From positions 186,001-250,000 of the forward strand of contig JAIXHJ010000001.1 of the NCBI GenBank assembly GCA_030145845.1: a stretch of 64,000 bases of DNA. The letters are read 5' to 3'. The notes beneath the pieces were generated by a model that was not told the DNA's origin, ran no database searches, and saw only the letters and a program-made list of their open reading frames with translations. Positions within the stretch are counted from its first letter, which is position 1. The number at the start of each line of letters is the position of its first letter. The DNA comes from Pseudomonadota bacterium (GTDB lineage: Bacteria; Pseudomonadota; Gammaproteobacteria; Pseudomonadales; Oceanobacteraceae). Made by a program: the position numbers and the translations under genes. Below are positions 7,994 to 16,607 of this stretch, piece by piece.

Positions 7994-9412
7994 ATGAAAG
8001 CCAAAGATATTGCTGAATTAATGGACGAACCGGCCTGCAGTCATAACAAAAAAGAAAAATCCGGCTGTGCCAAACCCAAACCCGGAGCAACCGCCGGTGG
8101 CTGTGCCTTTGACGGTGCCCAGATTGCGTTACTGCCGATCGCTGATGTTGCGCATATTGTTCATGGTCCCATCGCCTGTGCCGGCAGCTCGTGGGATAAC
8201 CGTGGCACCCGTTCCAGCGGGGCGACACTGTACCGTATCGGCATGACCACTGACCTGACCGAACAGGACGTGATTATGGGGCGGGGTGAAAAGCGCCTGT
8301 TCCACTCCATTAAACAGGCGATTGATGATTATCAGCCTCCGGCGGTTTTTGTTTACAACACCTGTGTGCCGGCCCTGACCGGCGATGATGTGGATGCGGT
8401 GTGCAAAGCGGCACAGGAGCGCTGGGGCGTTCCCGTGGTGCCGGTCGACTGTGCCGGTTTTTACGGCACCAAAAATCTCGGTAACCGCATTGCCGGTGAA
8501 GCCATGGTCAGGCATGTGATCGGTACCCGCGAACCTCAGCCGGTGGATGCAGCGCTGCGGCCGGCAGGTATGCGCATCCACGATGTGAACCTGATCGGTG
8601 AATACAATATCGCCGGTGAATTCTGGTACGTGCTGCCACTGCTGGATGAACTGGGGATCCGTGTCCTGTGCACCTTATCCGGCGATGCCCGGTTCCACGA
8701 AGTGCAGACCATGCACCGTGCTGAAGTGAACATGATGGTGTGTTCCAAAGCCATGCTCAACGTTGCCCGTAAACTGGAAGAAGGTTATGGCACGCCCTGG
8801 TTCGAAGGCAGTTTTTACGGCATTACCGATACCTCTCAGGCGCTGCGGGATTTTGCCCGCCTGATTGATGATGCCGATCTGACTGCCCGTACCGAAGCCC
8901 TGATTGAACGGGAAGAACAGCGCATCCGGACGCAACTGGAACCCTGGCGTCAGCGTCTGCAGGGCAAACGGGTACTGCTGTATACCGGTGGAGTGAAATC
9001 CTGGTCGGTTATTTCGGCGCTGCAGGATCTGGGGATGAATGTGGTGGCGACGGGTACCAATAAATCGACCGAAGAAGACAAGGCCCGTATCCGTGAGCTG
9101 ATGGGTGACGATGTCAAAATGCAGGAAGACGGCAGTCCCCGGGGGCTGCTGAATACCGTCGCCGAATATCAGGCCGATATTCTGATTGCCGGCGGGCGCA
9201 ATATGTACACCGCGTTAAAAGCCCGGGTACCGTTTCTGGATATCAATCAGGAGCGGGAATTTGCTTACGCCGGTTACGGCGGCATGCTCGAGCTGGTACG
9301 TCAGCTGGCGCTGACTATGGAAAGCCCGGTATGGGAGCAGGTGCGCCGGCCGGCGCCCTGGCAGACTGCCCGCTCCGCGCAGGGTGAATTACTGACGGCG
9401 AAGACCGCCTGA
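7994..9412 (+). CDS. nifE: Nitrogenase FeMo-cofactor scaffold NifE
   Basis: The 472-residue protein matches NifE in length and sequence. NifE and NifN form the heterotetramer on which the iron-molybdenum cofactor precursor from NifB is matured before transfer to NifDK. Conserved features include the cysteine-bearing segment [20 protein letters not shown], resembling the P-cluster region of NifD, and the following [19 protein letters not shown] block. The N-terminus is rich in cysteine and lysine. The ATG follows an AGGGGA ribosome site. nifN starts 11 bases downstream. Confidence 0.97.
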   Translation: MKAKDIAELMDEPACSHNKKEKSGCAKPKPGATAGGCAFDGAQIALLPIADVAHIVHGPIACAGSSWDNRGTRSSGATLYRIGMTTDLTEQDVIMGRGEKRLFHSIKQAIDDYQPPAVFVYNTCVPALTGDDVDAVCKAAQERWGVPVVPVDCAGFYGTKNLGNRIAGEAMVRHVIGTREPQPVDAALRPAGMRIHDVNLIGEYNIAGEFWYVLPLLDELGIRVLCTLSGDARFHEVQTMHRAEVNMMVCSKAMLNVARKLEEGYGTPWFEGSFYGITDTSQALRDFARLIDDADLTARTEALIEREEQRIRTQLEPWRQRLQGKRVLLYTGGVKSWSVISALQDLGMNVVATGTNKSTEEDKARIRELMGDDVKMQEDGSPRGLLNTVAEYQADILIAGGRNMYTALKARVPFLDINQEREFAYAGYGGMLELVRQLALTMESPVWEQVRRPAPWQTARSAQGELLTAKTA

Positions 9413-9423
9413 GGAGCAGCAGC

Positions 9424-10830
9424 ATGAGTGAGACCGTTACCCAGCTGGTTAAAAAACGCAGTAAAGCCTTATCGGTGGCGCCGCTGAAAACCAGTCAGAC
9501 CATTGGTGGTGCGCTGGCGGTACTCGGTGTTGCCGGCGCCATTCCGTTAATGCACGGCTCGCAGGGCTGCACGGCCTTTGCCAAGGTGTTTTTTGTGCGT
9601 CATTTCCGTGAGCCGGTGCCGTTACAGACCACGGCGATGGATCAGGTGTCATCGGTGATGGGGGCTGATGGCAATATTGTTGAAGCTCTGCGGGTGATGA
9701 GTGAAAAAAGTTCACCGGCGCTGATCGGTCTGGTAACCACCGGCCTGGCCGAAACCCAGGGCGCGGATATTCTGCGGGCGGTGAAGGAATTCCGCGATAA
9801 ATTCCCGCAGTACGATCATGTCAGGGTGATGGCGGTTAATACCCCGGATTTCTCCGGCAGTTTTGAAAGTGGTTTTGCCATTGCCGTAAAAGGTCTGCTG
9901 CAGACGCTGGTGCCGGCGGCCGGTCAGGGACATTCCCGCGTGGGATTGCGCAGAAAGCAGGTCAACGTGTTGTGTGGCGGCAATTTAACCCCGACCGACC
10001 TGGAATTTATTGAAGAAAGCATTGAGAGCTTTGGTCTGCGGCCGCTGTTGATTCCGGACCTGTCACGTTCCCTCGATGGCCACCTGGCGGACGAACCATT
10101 CAGCCCGCTGACCACCGGTGGTGTCAGCGTTGATGACATCGCCAGCGCCGGTGACAGCATTGCCACACTGGTGGTGGGGGAGAGTCTGCACAGCGCCGGT
10201 GACTGGCTGCAGCAGCATACCGGTGTGCCGCTGTTTAAATTCGGTCATCTGCTGGGGCTGGAAGCGGTCGACGACTGGTTTATGGCGCTGGCACAGATCA
10301 GTGGCGCTGAGGTACCGGCAAAATGGCAGCGTCAGCGCAGTCAGTTACAGGACGCCATGCTGGATACACATTTTATGATCGGGATGGCACGCATCGCCAT
10401 CGCATCCGACCCGGATATGCTCAGCGGTTTTGTGCGTCTTTTGCAGGGCATGGGCGCAGAGATTGTTGCTGCGGTGGTGCCGGCCATGGGCGCGGCGGTG
10501 AAAACACTGCACAACGTGCCGCTGCAGGTGGGGGATCTGGAGGACCTGGAACAGTCTGCCGCAGAGCATAAGGCGCAGATTCTGCTCACCAACAGTCATG
10601 GGGTGGAAAGTGCAGAGCGCCTGGGCGTGCCGATTCTGCGCATCGGTTTCCCGCAGTATGACCTGGTCGGGGGTTTTCAGCGCTGCTGGTCCGGTTACCG
10701 CGCCAGCAGTCAGGCGTTGTTTGACCTGGCCAATCTGGTGCTCAGTCAGCATCACGAACTGGCACCGCATATTTCACCTTATGCGCAGAAAACGGATGAG
10801 GCTTACCGCCAGCTGCAGAGCGCACGGTAA
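9424..10830 (+). CDS. nifN: Nitrogenase FeMo-cofactor scaffold NifN
   Basis: The 468-residue protein matches NifN, the partner of NifE in the cofactor scaffold. The segment [20 protein letters not shown] near residue 40 carries the conserved cysteine equivalent to the NifK cluster ligand, and ETTAMDQ-like [12 protein letters not shown] follows. The start has a GAGGAG ribosome site just after nifE. nifX follows after 24 bases. No truncation or domain fusion (such as NifN-NifX or NifN-NifB) is seen. Confidence 0.97.
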   Translation: MSETVTQLVKKRSKALSVAPLKTSQTIGGALAVLGVAGAIPLMHGSQGCTAFAKVFFVRHFREPVPLQTTAMDQVSSVMGADGNIVEALRVMSEKSSPALIGLVTTGLAETQGADILRAVKEFRDKFPQYDHVRVMAVNTPDFSGSFESGFAIAVKGLLQTLVPAAGQGHSRVGLRRKQVNVLCGGNLTPTDLEFIEESIESFGLRPLLIPDLSRSLDGHLADEPFSPLTTGGVSVDDIASAGDSIATLVVGESLHSAGDWLQQHTGVPLFKFGHLLGLEAVDDWFMALAQISGAEVPAKWQRQRSQLQDAMLDTHFMIGMARIAIASDPDMLSGFVRLLQGMGAEIVAAVVPAMGAAVKTLHNVPLQVGDLEDLEQSAAEHKAQILLTNSHGVESAERLGVPILRIGFPQYDLVGGFQRCWSGYRASSQALFDLANLVLSQHHELAPHISPYAQKTDEAYRQLQSAR

Positions 10831-10854
10831 GGCGCGGCAGGAGGACAGAGGATT

Positions 10855-11328
10855 ATGACAATTACCCGCAGATTACAGGTACTGGATGACGCCGACGATG
10901 GCAGCCTGGTTAAAGTGGCCTTTGCCACTGCTGACCGTGTGGAAGTGAATCAGCATTTTGGTTCCGCCCGTTCATTTGCCATTTATGGTATCGGCCCCGC
11001 CATTAACCGTCTGCTGCAGGTCAGTGAATTCGGTGATCAGGAACAGGACGGTAGCGAAGACAAACTGGCAGAAAAAATAGACCTGCTGGATGGCTGCATC
11101 GCGGTGTACTGCCGTGCCTGTGGTGCCTCGGCGGTACGTCAGTTACTGGCCCGCGGCATTCAGCCGGTTAAGGTCAGTGAAGGCAGTGAAATTGCTGACA
11201 TGATCAGCAGCCTGCAGCAGGAATTACAGGAAGGACCGTCGGCCTGGCTGGCCAGGGCGATCCGCAGCCAGAGAGAGATTGCCCCGGCCCGCTTCGACGA
11301 TATGGAAGCTGAAGGCTGGAGTGAATAA
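10855..11328 (+). CDS. nifX: Nitrogenase cofactor carrier NifX
   Basis: At 157 residues this is a NifX/dinitrogenase iron-molybdenum-cofactor binding domain protein. Recognisable parts are KVAFATADRVEVNQHFGSAR near residue 18 and the CIAVYCRACGASAVRQLLARG stretch in the middle. NifX binds the NifB cofactor and other FeMo-co precursors and shuttles them to NifEN. The ATG is preceded by an AGGAGGACAG site. The next gene encodes the NifX-associated DUF269 protein, as in other nif clusters. Confidence 0.93.
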   Translation: MTITRRLQVLDDADDGSLVKVAFATADRVEVNQHFGSARSFAIYGIGPAINRLLQVSEFGDQEQDGSEDKLAEKIDLLDGCIAVYCRACGASAVRQLLARGIQPVKVSEGSEIADMISSLQQELQEGPSAWLARAIRSQREIAPARFDDMEAEGWSE

Positions 11329-11361
11329 AAAACATCGCCATTAACCAGAGTGGAAAACAAT

Positions 11362-11829
11362 ATGAACGATGCCGTATTAGACGCCGGTAATGAATTACTG
11401 CAACACCCGGCAGTCCGTCAGATGGTGGTGCAGTTGCGCGCGCTGGACAGCTATGGAACTTACGATACCTGGAGCGACGATAAGGTGCTGGATCCGGTTA
11501 TTCTGACCAAGGAGCGCCGCCGCGAAATTCCGGTGGTAGGTGACCCGGACGAAACCACGGTGGCGCGGGTAAAAGCGTTTTATAACGCCATTGCGGTCGG
11601 CATCGAAAGTGAATGCGGATTAATGGCGGTACCTGTGATTAACCTGACCCACGAAGGATTCGGCCGGGCGATGGTGATTGTCGGCAAACTGGTGGTGCTG
11701 GATAAAACCCTGCGTGATGTACACCGTTTTGGTTTTGACTCGCTGGAAAAACTGGTTGCAGAAATGGACAAGCTGAATGCTAAAGCGGTCAGTCTGATTG
11801 GCGAACACCGGGCCGTGGCCGAACTGTAA
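11362..11829 (+). CDS. NifX-associated nitrogen fixation protein (DUF269)
   Basis: This 155-residue protein belongs to the DUF269 family that is nearly always encoded directly after nifX; its exact role in cofactor delivery is not established. Family features are LRALDSYGTYDTWSD near the N-terminus and the NLTHEGFGRAMVIVGKLVV block. I chose the ATG at 11362; a GTG at 11350 would add four residues. The gene sits 33 bases after nifX and 45 bases before the DUF683 gene. Confidence 0.9.
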   Translation: MNDAVLDAGNELLQHPAVRQMVVQLRALDSYGTYDTWSDDKVLDPVILTKERRREIPVVGDPDETTVARVKAFYNAIAVGIESECGLMAVPVINLTHEGFGRAMVIVGKLVVLDKTLRDVHRFGFDSLEKLVAEMDKLNAKAVSLIGEHRAVAEL

Positions 11830-11874
11830 AAAACGGCCCGCTTCACCGCTCTGGCCCCGGGTAAGGAGATAAAC

Positions 11875-12093
11875 ATGACCGATGATGAACTGAAAGTACT
11901 GCGCAAGGATGCCAGTAAGAAAAAACGACAGGCGTCTGAATGGGCGTCCAGAATTCATGATGTTGTCGAAGACACTTACTGGAATGAATACCAGAATCTG
12001 CCGGATATGGCAGCCCGGGCCGTTGCTGCCTGTGAAGAATGGAAAGCCGCTCAGCAGATGTATGACGAAGCAGCAAAGACTGCTGAAGCCTGA
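11875..12093 (+). CDS. CCE_0567-type DUF683 small nif protein
   Basis: This 72-residue, helix-rich protein belongs to the DUF683 (Rop-like) family found after the DUF269 gene in nif clusters; a cyanobacterial member has been described as a metal-binding four-helix protein. The sequence is full of Lys, Glu, Trp and Ala and predicts two amphipathic helices. A GGAGAT ribosome site precedes the ATG. A role in cofactor or iron-sulfur handling is inferred from gene neighbourhood only. Confidence 0.85.
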   Translation: MTDDELKVLRKDASKKKRQASEWASRIHDVVEDTYWNEYQNLPDMAARAVAACEEWKAAQQMYDEAAKTAEA

Positions 12094-12193
12094 ACGGCTT
12101 AACGGCTGTTGTTACCTGAGCGGTGGCAGTCATGGCTGCGCCTGCTGCTGACTGAACCGTGCAGTGGCAGGCGCTGATTAACGGAGAGAGATC

Positions 12194-12490
12194 ATGGGTG
12201 AAGTAATTACCGGGCGTACCCGGGGCGGTGCTGACTGGACACCGGAGTTTGTCACGGAGCTGGATGCCAGCACCTGCATCGGCTGCGGACGTTGTTATAA
12301 GGTCTGCCCGCGTGATGTATTCCAGCTGGTGGAGCGGGGTGACATGGTCGACGATGATGACGATTTTTACGACGACGATGATGAAATGATGGTCATGACC
12401 ATTGCCAATGCCGATGACTGCATCGGCTGTGTTTCCTGTGCCCGGGTGTGTCCGAAAAACTGTCATACCCATCAGCCGCTGGCGGGGTAA
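12194..12490 (+). CDS. fdxB: Nif-specific 2x[4Fe-4S] ferredoxin (ferredoxin III)
   Basis: The 98-residue ferredoxin has two cluster motifs: CIGCGRCYKVCP near residue 31 and CIGCVSCARVCPKNC near residue 76. Between them is a run of aspartates (DDDDDFYDDDDE), which is normal for this nif ferredoxin family. It is thought to supply electrons for cofactor biosynthesis rather than directly to NifH. It is preceded by a 100-base gap after the DUF683 gene and is followed after 5 bases by a [2Fe-2S] ferredoxin. Confidence 0.92.
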   Translation: MGEVITGRTRGGADWTPEFVTELDASTCIGCGRCYKVCPRDVFQLVERGDMVDDDDDFYDDDDEMMVMTIANADDCIGCVSCARVCPKNCHTHQPLAG

Positions 12491-12495
12491 TTATT

Positions 12496-12822
12496 ATGCC
12501 TAAACCGGAAATTCATGTGTTTGTCTGTGCCCAGCAACGCCCGGCCGGGCATCCGCGTGGCAGCTGTGGTGAAAAGGGTGCCTCTTCGCTGCTGGATCAG
12601 TTTTCACAGAAACTGATTGCCGCCAATCTGTTCAGTAAAGTGTCACTGGTTCCGACCGGTTGTCTGGGGCCGTGCCGTGCCGGCGCCAATGTGCTGGTGT
12701 ACCCCGGCGGCACGATGTACATGGATGTGAAAGCCGACGATATCGACCAGATTATTGCCACTCACCTGATCGGTGGTGAACCCTGGGCCGATAAAGTCGC
12801 GCCGGATGCAATATGGCAGTAA
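12496..12822 (+). CDS. Thioredoxin-like [2Fe-2S] ferredoxin (Shethna I type)
   Basis: The 108-residue protein has the C-x(12)-C spacing near the N-terminus (VCAQQRPAGHPRGSCGEKGA) and the later pair CLGPC that together ligate a [2Fe-2S] cluster in the thioredoxin-fold ferredoxins. The family includes Azotobacter Shethna protein I and the Clostridium pasteurianum ferredoxin. I chose the ATG at 12496, five bases after fdxB; an upstream in-frame ATG lies inside fdxB. The electron partner is unknown. Its stop overlaps the start of the next gene. Confidence 0.88.
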   Translation: MPKPEIHVFVCAQQRPAGHPRGSCGEKGASSLLDQFSQKLIAANLFSKVSLVPTGCLGPCRAGANVLVYPGGTMYMDVKADDIDQIIATHLIGGEPWADKVAPDAIWQ

Positions 12823-13184
12823 TGAATGCGGCGGCGGATACTTCCAGCGCTGAATCCCGGCGCATCCTGCGTATCCGTGAGCAGATGAAGCAGGCACTGG
12901 CGGAAGCCGATGTTGCCCTGCCCGGACTGGATGCCGCTTTCGCCGACACGGAAAGCCGCAACGATCCGTTCGATGGTTCGGCGACGCTGTTCTGTCACTG
13001 GCGCGATATACACCACAATCTGCGTGGCTCCGTGCAGCTGCATGACAGTGGCCGGGTGTACGCAGAATATGATGTGCTGCGCACGCATCCGCAGCGGCCG
13101 GCGTGGTTTATAGAGGCGGTGACTGTCTGGGGTGATGATTCCGGATTACGCAGTGAATTACGGTTACTGCCATTACCGGGGTAA
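12822..13184 (+). CDS. Uncharacterised nif-cluster protein
   Basis: The protein has about 120 residues and no motif that I recognise. It has an N-terminal helical half and a C-terminal strand-rich half around GSVQLHDSGRVYAEYDVLR, with one Cys and several His and Trp. Two starts are possible: ATG at 12813, inside the preceding gene, or ATG at 12822 overlapping its TAA. Both imply translational coupling to the [2Fe-2S] ferredoxin. It abuts the DUF4213/DUF364 gene without a gap. Function is unknown. Confidence 0.7.
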   Translation: MNAAADTSSAESRRILRIREQMKQALAEADVALPGLDAAFADTESRNDPFDGSATLFCHWRDIHHNLRGSVQLHDSGRVYAEYDVLRTHPQRPAWFIEAVTVWGDDSGLRSELRLLPLPG

Positions 13185-13982
13185 ATGCCTGTGAAACCGG
13201 AAGATTACAACCGTATTTATGATCTGATTGCTGCCCGCGCCGTCAGCGATGCCAGCGTTGAACAGGTGCTGCTCGGTCTTAACTGGAGTCTGGTCAGCGT
13301 GCGTTCCGCTGCAGGCCGTACGACGGAGCAGGGCCTGTGTTACAGCCCGGTTAATCCACCACGCAATTTATCCTGGCCGGGCACATTAACCGGTCGGCGG
13401 GTCAATGACCTGCTGCCATGGCTGCACAGCTGGGAAAACAGTGAGACGGTGGTGGCGCTGGCGGCGGCCAATGCGGTGCTGGCCAGCGATAACGCTTTGC
13501 TGCTGGGGGCGCAGCGGATTGGCGCGCACCGGCAGCAGAATATTCCTGCCAATCTGGCGGTGTTCGCGCATTTTGCAGAGCAGATACGGGGTAAACGGGT
13601 TGCCGTTATTGGTCGCTATCCACAGTTGCAGCGGTTTGAGGAAATCTGTGATCTGGTCTGTATTGAACGCAATCCGGGACCGCAGGATCTGCCGGATACG
13701 GCGGCCAATTACATTCTGCCGCAAGCCGACTGGGTCTTTATTACCGCCAGCAGTCTGGCCAATAAAAGCCTGCCGCATCTGTTATGGCTGGCCCGCCGGG
13801 CAAGGGTGGTGCTGATGGGCCCGAGTATGCCGTGGCTGGCAGAATGGGCTGAATTCGGCGTTGATTATCTGGCCGGTGTGCGGGTGGAGGATGAAGCTCT
13901 GCTGCAGCGTATTATTGCTGAAGGAGGCGGCACGCGGATTTTTGACCAGGCCGCTCCCTACCGGGTAGCGGCGCTGGGCTGA
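13185..13982 (+). CDS. DUF4213/DUF364 protein (putative heavy-metal chelation fold)
   Basis: The 265-residue protein has an N-terminal DUF4213-like part (about residues 5-85) and a Rossmann-like DUF364 part (about 115-260), with RVAVIGRYPQL as the dinucleotide-like turn and ITASSLANKSLPHLL further on. DUF364 proteins are described as putative heavy-metal chelators; a role in molybdenum or iron supply to nitrogenase would fit but is inference. It begins directly after the previous gene. It converges on the inverted lipoprotein gene with a one-base gap, so it ends this arm of the nif operon. Confidence 0.82.
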   Translation: MPVKPEDYNRIYDLIAARAVSDASVEQVLLGLNWSLVSVRSAAGRTTEQGLCYSPVNPPRNLSWPGTLTGRRVNDLLPWLHSWENSETVVALAAANAVLASDNALLLGAQRIGAHRQQNIPANLAVFAHFAEQIRGKRVAVIGRYPQLQRFEEICDLVCIERNPGPQDLPDTAANYILPQADWVFITASSLANKSLPHLLWLARRARVVLMGPSMPWLAEWAEFGVDYLAGVRVEDEALLQRIIAEGGGTRIFDQAAPYRVAALG

Positions 13983-13983
13983 A

Positions 13984-14970
13984 TCAGTCGTCGTCCTGCT
14001 GGTAACCAAAGCGGCGCCTGAGCTGACGACGCAGCAGAAACAGGATCAGGCCGAACAGCAGGCCGACGGCAATTTCCCAGAATTCCACCAGTTTTTGCCA
14101 GAAAATAGTCGCCAGCTCGGTTAATCCGCCGGTGACTATTTTTTTGCCGTTGACCTCAACCACAACACTGAGACGGGTGGTGGTGCGGGGGACCGGTGAT
14201 CCGGAGCAGTGGGCATTGTCGTACAGATAAATGCGCGCGCTGATATAAAAGCGGCCGGTTTCCTGTGGCTGCAGGGTAAACGACTGCTCAGAGCCTGCCG
14301 GATGAATACGCAGGCATTCACTGATTACAGGAGTAACGGTAAAGCCCGTGGCCTGAGGCTCAATAATGGCATAATCACCGGCGGCCGGAATGCTGGCGCT
14401 GTCAGCAACCATGCCGGCGGGTGTCTGCGGCTGATAATCCGGGTTACCGATCCAGACCCGCATTTCACCGGCGCTGCCGGGCAGCAGCAGATGTTCGTCT
14501 GCGGTCAGTACGGCACGATATTCACTGAAGGGCGGCGCACTGATGCCCTGGGATTCGTCACTGTACACTTCGGATGCGGGAGTGCGGCCACTGTCATCTC
14601 CGTCGGGTAGCAGCATCAGCGCGTCTTCTGCCGCTGCTGCAGCAGCTTCTTCTGCGGCTATTTGCTCTGACCAGTCGGTTTCTTTCTGTACTCTTTCCTG
14701 CAGCAGGCGCTCTTGTTCCTGCAGGCGCCGCTCTCTTTCCGCTGCTGCTGCGTCTGACTGCTGCCGTTCCTCGTCTGAATACTGGCCTGAATCGTTACCG
14801 CTGCCGGAATTTTCCTGCAGTCCGCCGGCAGGATCTGTCACTTCCCCCGTTTCGTGTGGCAGGTCACTGCCATTGCTGTCTGCGTCGCTGCTGTTTTCTG
14901 CCGCCTGCCGGGAACAGCCATTGAGCAGCAGGATCGCTGTGATAACAAGTAACGCGCTTAATCTGGACAT
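13984..14970 (-). CDS. Lipoprotein with coiled coil and C-terminal membrane anchor
   Basis: The 328-residue protein starts with a lipoprotein signal (LLLNGC, cysteine near residue 19). A low-complexity Ser/Asp/Glu region follows, then a Glu/Gln/Ala/Arg coiled coil at about residues 70-115 and a strand-rich domain with two cysteines. Near the C-terminus comes a hydrophobic segment (EIAVGLLFGLILFLL) with a basic tail, so both ends may be membrane-associated. No family is recognised. It is transcribed against the nif operon and shares the 339-base gap with iscA. The ATG follows an AAGGAATT site. Confidence 0.75.
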   Translation of the reverse strand: MSRLSALLVITAILLLNGCSRQAAENSSDADSNGSDLPHETGEVTDPAGGLQENSGSGNDSGQYSDEERQQSDAAAAERERRLQEQERLLQERVQKETDWSEQIAAEEAAAAAAEDALMLLPDGDDSGRTPASEVYSDESQGISAPPFSEYRAVLTADEHLLLPGSAGEMRVWIGNPDYQPQTPAGMVADSASIPAAGDYAIIEPQATGFTVTPVISECLRIHPAGSEQSFTLQPQETGRFYISARIYLYDNAHCSGSPVPRTTTRLSVVVEVNGKKIVTGGLTELATIFWQKLVEFWEIAVGLLFGLILFLLRRQLRRRFGYQQDDD

Positions 14971-15095
14971 GGTGAATTCCTTTTCTGCCGCTCCGGGTCA
15001 TGGTTATTTCAGACCATGGTTGCTTAAGGTCAGAGGCGGTTTATGACGCATAATATACGGTGCTTTGCGCTGTCTGTCAGCCGCCCGGCTGTGGC

Positions 15096-15111
15096 TGTCA
15101 GACATACGACA
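15096..15111. promoter_or_regulatory. NifA-type activator site, distal
   Basis: TGTCAGACATACGACA fits TGT-N10-ACA exactly. It lies about 140 bases upstream of the iscA promoter -24 box. Confidence 0.75.
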
Positions 15112-15131
15112 AATACCCGCCTCTTCCGCCT

Positions 15132-15147
15132 TGTCGCAGTTACGACA
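15132..15147. promoter_or_regulatory. NifA-type activator site, proximal
   Basis: TGTCGCAGTTACGACA fits TGT-N10-ACA exactly and lies about 105 bases upstream of the iscA promoter -24 box. The two sites are 36 bases apart, about 3.4 helical turns. Confidence 0.78.
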
Positions 15148-15241
15148 ATGCGCCTGTCACAGTGCTCTTTACGACAGCTGAAACTTTGTCTGACAGTTTC
15201 TAGTCCGCTGAAAAATAAAGGTATTTTTATATTTAACGGCG

Positions 15242-15257
15242 TGGCACACAGGTTGCA
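15242..15257 (+). promoter_or_regulatory. Sigma54 promoter of iscA-nifUSV
   Basis: TGGCACACAGGTTGCA matches the sigma54 consensus TGGCAC-N5-TTGCA at every specified position. Transcription would start near 15268 and run through iscA, nifU, nifS, nifV, cysE, nifW, nifZ, nifM and clpX, as no later promoter is evident. Confidence 0.9.
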
Positions 15258-15309
15258 AAAATGTTTCAGGCAGGAAACGTATTCCGGCTTATGCAACAGG
15301 AGGCAAACC

Positions 15310-15633
15310 ATGATCACAATGACTGACAGCGCAATCTCCGCAGTACGCCGCTTTATGGATTCAACCGCAGCACCGGTGGCCGGCCTCCGTATTAAAGTGG
15401 AAGGCGGCGGCTGTTCCGGTTTCCAGTACGGCATGAAGCTGGAGCAGGAAGCGGAAAGCGATGATGAAATTCTGGACTTTTCCGGTCTGAAAGTTCTGGT
15501 TGATACCAACAGTGCCGCGTTACTGGATGGCGTCACTGTGGACTTCGTCGACGGCCTGGAAGGCAGCGGATTTAAGTTTGAAAACCCGAATGCAACCAAC
15601 AGCTGTGGTTGCGGTAAATCATTCAGCTGCTGA
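15310..15633 (+). CDS. iscA-nif: Nif-type A-type iron-sulfur carrier IscA
   Basis: The 107-residue protein has the three conserved cysteines of A-type carriers: one in GGGCSGFQYG near residue 37 and the C-terminal pair SCGCGKSF. It transfers iron-sulfur clusters made on NifU to target proteins in nitrogenase maturation. I chose the ATG at 15310, after the AGGAGGCAAACC ribosome site; the longer upstream reading frame crosses the promoter. nifU starts 54 bases later. Confidence 0.92.
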   Translation: MITMTDSAISAVRRFMDSTAAPVAGLRIKVEGGGCSGFQYGMKLEQEAESDDEILDFSGLKVLVDTNSAALLDGVTVDFVDGLEGSGFKFENPNATNSCGCGKSFSC

Positions 15634-15687
15634 TTCCAATAATAATCAAAGCGCCAGCGGCCAGCGATCAGTACGAGGAGCAGAATC

Positions 15688-16605
15688 ATGTGGGATTATT
15701 CCGAGACCGTAAAAGAACATTTCTATAACCCGAAAAATGCGGGTGCAGTGACGGATGCCAACGCCGTAGGGGATGTCGGCTCCATCAGCTGTGGTGATGC
15801 ACTGCGGCTGACGCTTAAAGTCGACCCGGACAGTGAAGTCATTCTGGATGCGGGATTTCAGACCTTTGGCTGTGGATCGGCCATTGCTTCTTCCTCGGCA
15901 CTGACCGAAATGGTGAAAGGCAAAACACTGGACGAAGCGCTGACCATTACCAACCAGGACATTGCCGATTTCCTGGATGGGCTGCCACCGGAAAAAATGC
16001 ATTGCTCGGTGATGGGCCGTGAAGCGTTGCAGGCAGCGGTGGCCAATTACCGTGGTGAAGAGTGGGAAGATGATCACGAAGAAGGTGCGCTGGTGTGCAA
16101 ATGTTTCGCCATTGACGATGTCATGATCCGTGAAACCATCCGCGCCAACAATCTGAGTACGGTGGAAGAAGTCACCAATTACACCAAGGCCGGTGGCGGT
16201 TGTTCCTCCTGTCACGAAGGCATTGAAAATATTCTCAGCGAAGAACTGTCGGCCCGTGGTGAAACCTTCAGCCCTTCTGCCGTCGGTAAAAAAGAAGGCA
16301 TTGTGCATCTCAACAGCGTGAAACCACAAGCTGAGACCTCCGGCCTGACCAACGTTCAGCGGATTGTGAAAATCCAGCAGGTACTGGAAGGTCTGCGCCC
16401 GGCGCTGCAGGCGGATGGTGGTGATGTTGAGCTGATGGATATCGAAGGCAAAAACATCTACGTGAAGCTGGTAGGGGCCTGTAATGGCTGCCAGATGGCG
16501 GCGATGACCCTGGGGGGCGTACAGCAGAAGCTTATCGAAGAGCTGGGTGAATTCGTTAAGGTGATTCCACACACAGAACGTCCGGTTGAAATTGCAGGAG
16601 CGTAA
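15688..16605 (+). CDS. nifU: Iron-sulfur scaffold NifU
   Basis: The 305-residue protein has the full three-domain NifU layout. The N-terminal IscU-like domain carries the cysteine sites [18 protein letters not shown] and [11 protein letters not shown]. The central [2Fe-2S] ferredoxin-like domain has CKC near residue 136 and [10 protein letters not shown]. The C-terminal Nfu domain has GACNGCQMA. NifU assembles [4Fe-4S] clusters with sulfur from NifS for NifH and for NifB. It lies 2 bases before nifS. Confidence 0.97.
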   Translation: MWDYSETVKEHFYNPKNAGAVTDANAVGDVGSISCGDALRLTLKVDPDSEVILDAGFQTFGCGSAIASSSALTEMVKGKTLDEALTITNQDIADFLDGLPPEKMHCSVMGREALQAAVANYRGEEWEDDHEEGALVCKCFAIDDVMIRETIRANNLSTVEEVTNYTKAGGGCSSCHEGIENILSEELSARGETFSPSAVGKKEGIVHLNSVKPQAETSGLTNVQRIVKIQQVLEGLRPALQADGGDVELMDIEGKNIYVKLVGACNGCQMAAMTLGGVQQKLIEELGEFVKVIPHTERPVEIAGA

Positions 16606-16607
16606 TC

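Larger units (their letters stand above)
14971..15309. promoter_or_regulatory. Divergent control region of lipoprotein gene and iscA-nif
   Basis: This 339-base gap holds two NifA-type sites (15096-15111 and 15132-15147), a sigma54 promoter (15242-15257) and an AT-rich stretch just before that promoter (about 15208-15237) where IHF-type bending would be expected. No gene is visible in it. Confidence 0.75.

Noticed and set aside
12194..12490. Asp-rich insert of the nif ferredoxin as an anomaly
   Set aside because: An acidic stretch between the two cluster motifs is usual in this ferredoxin family.
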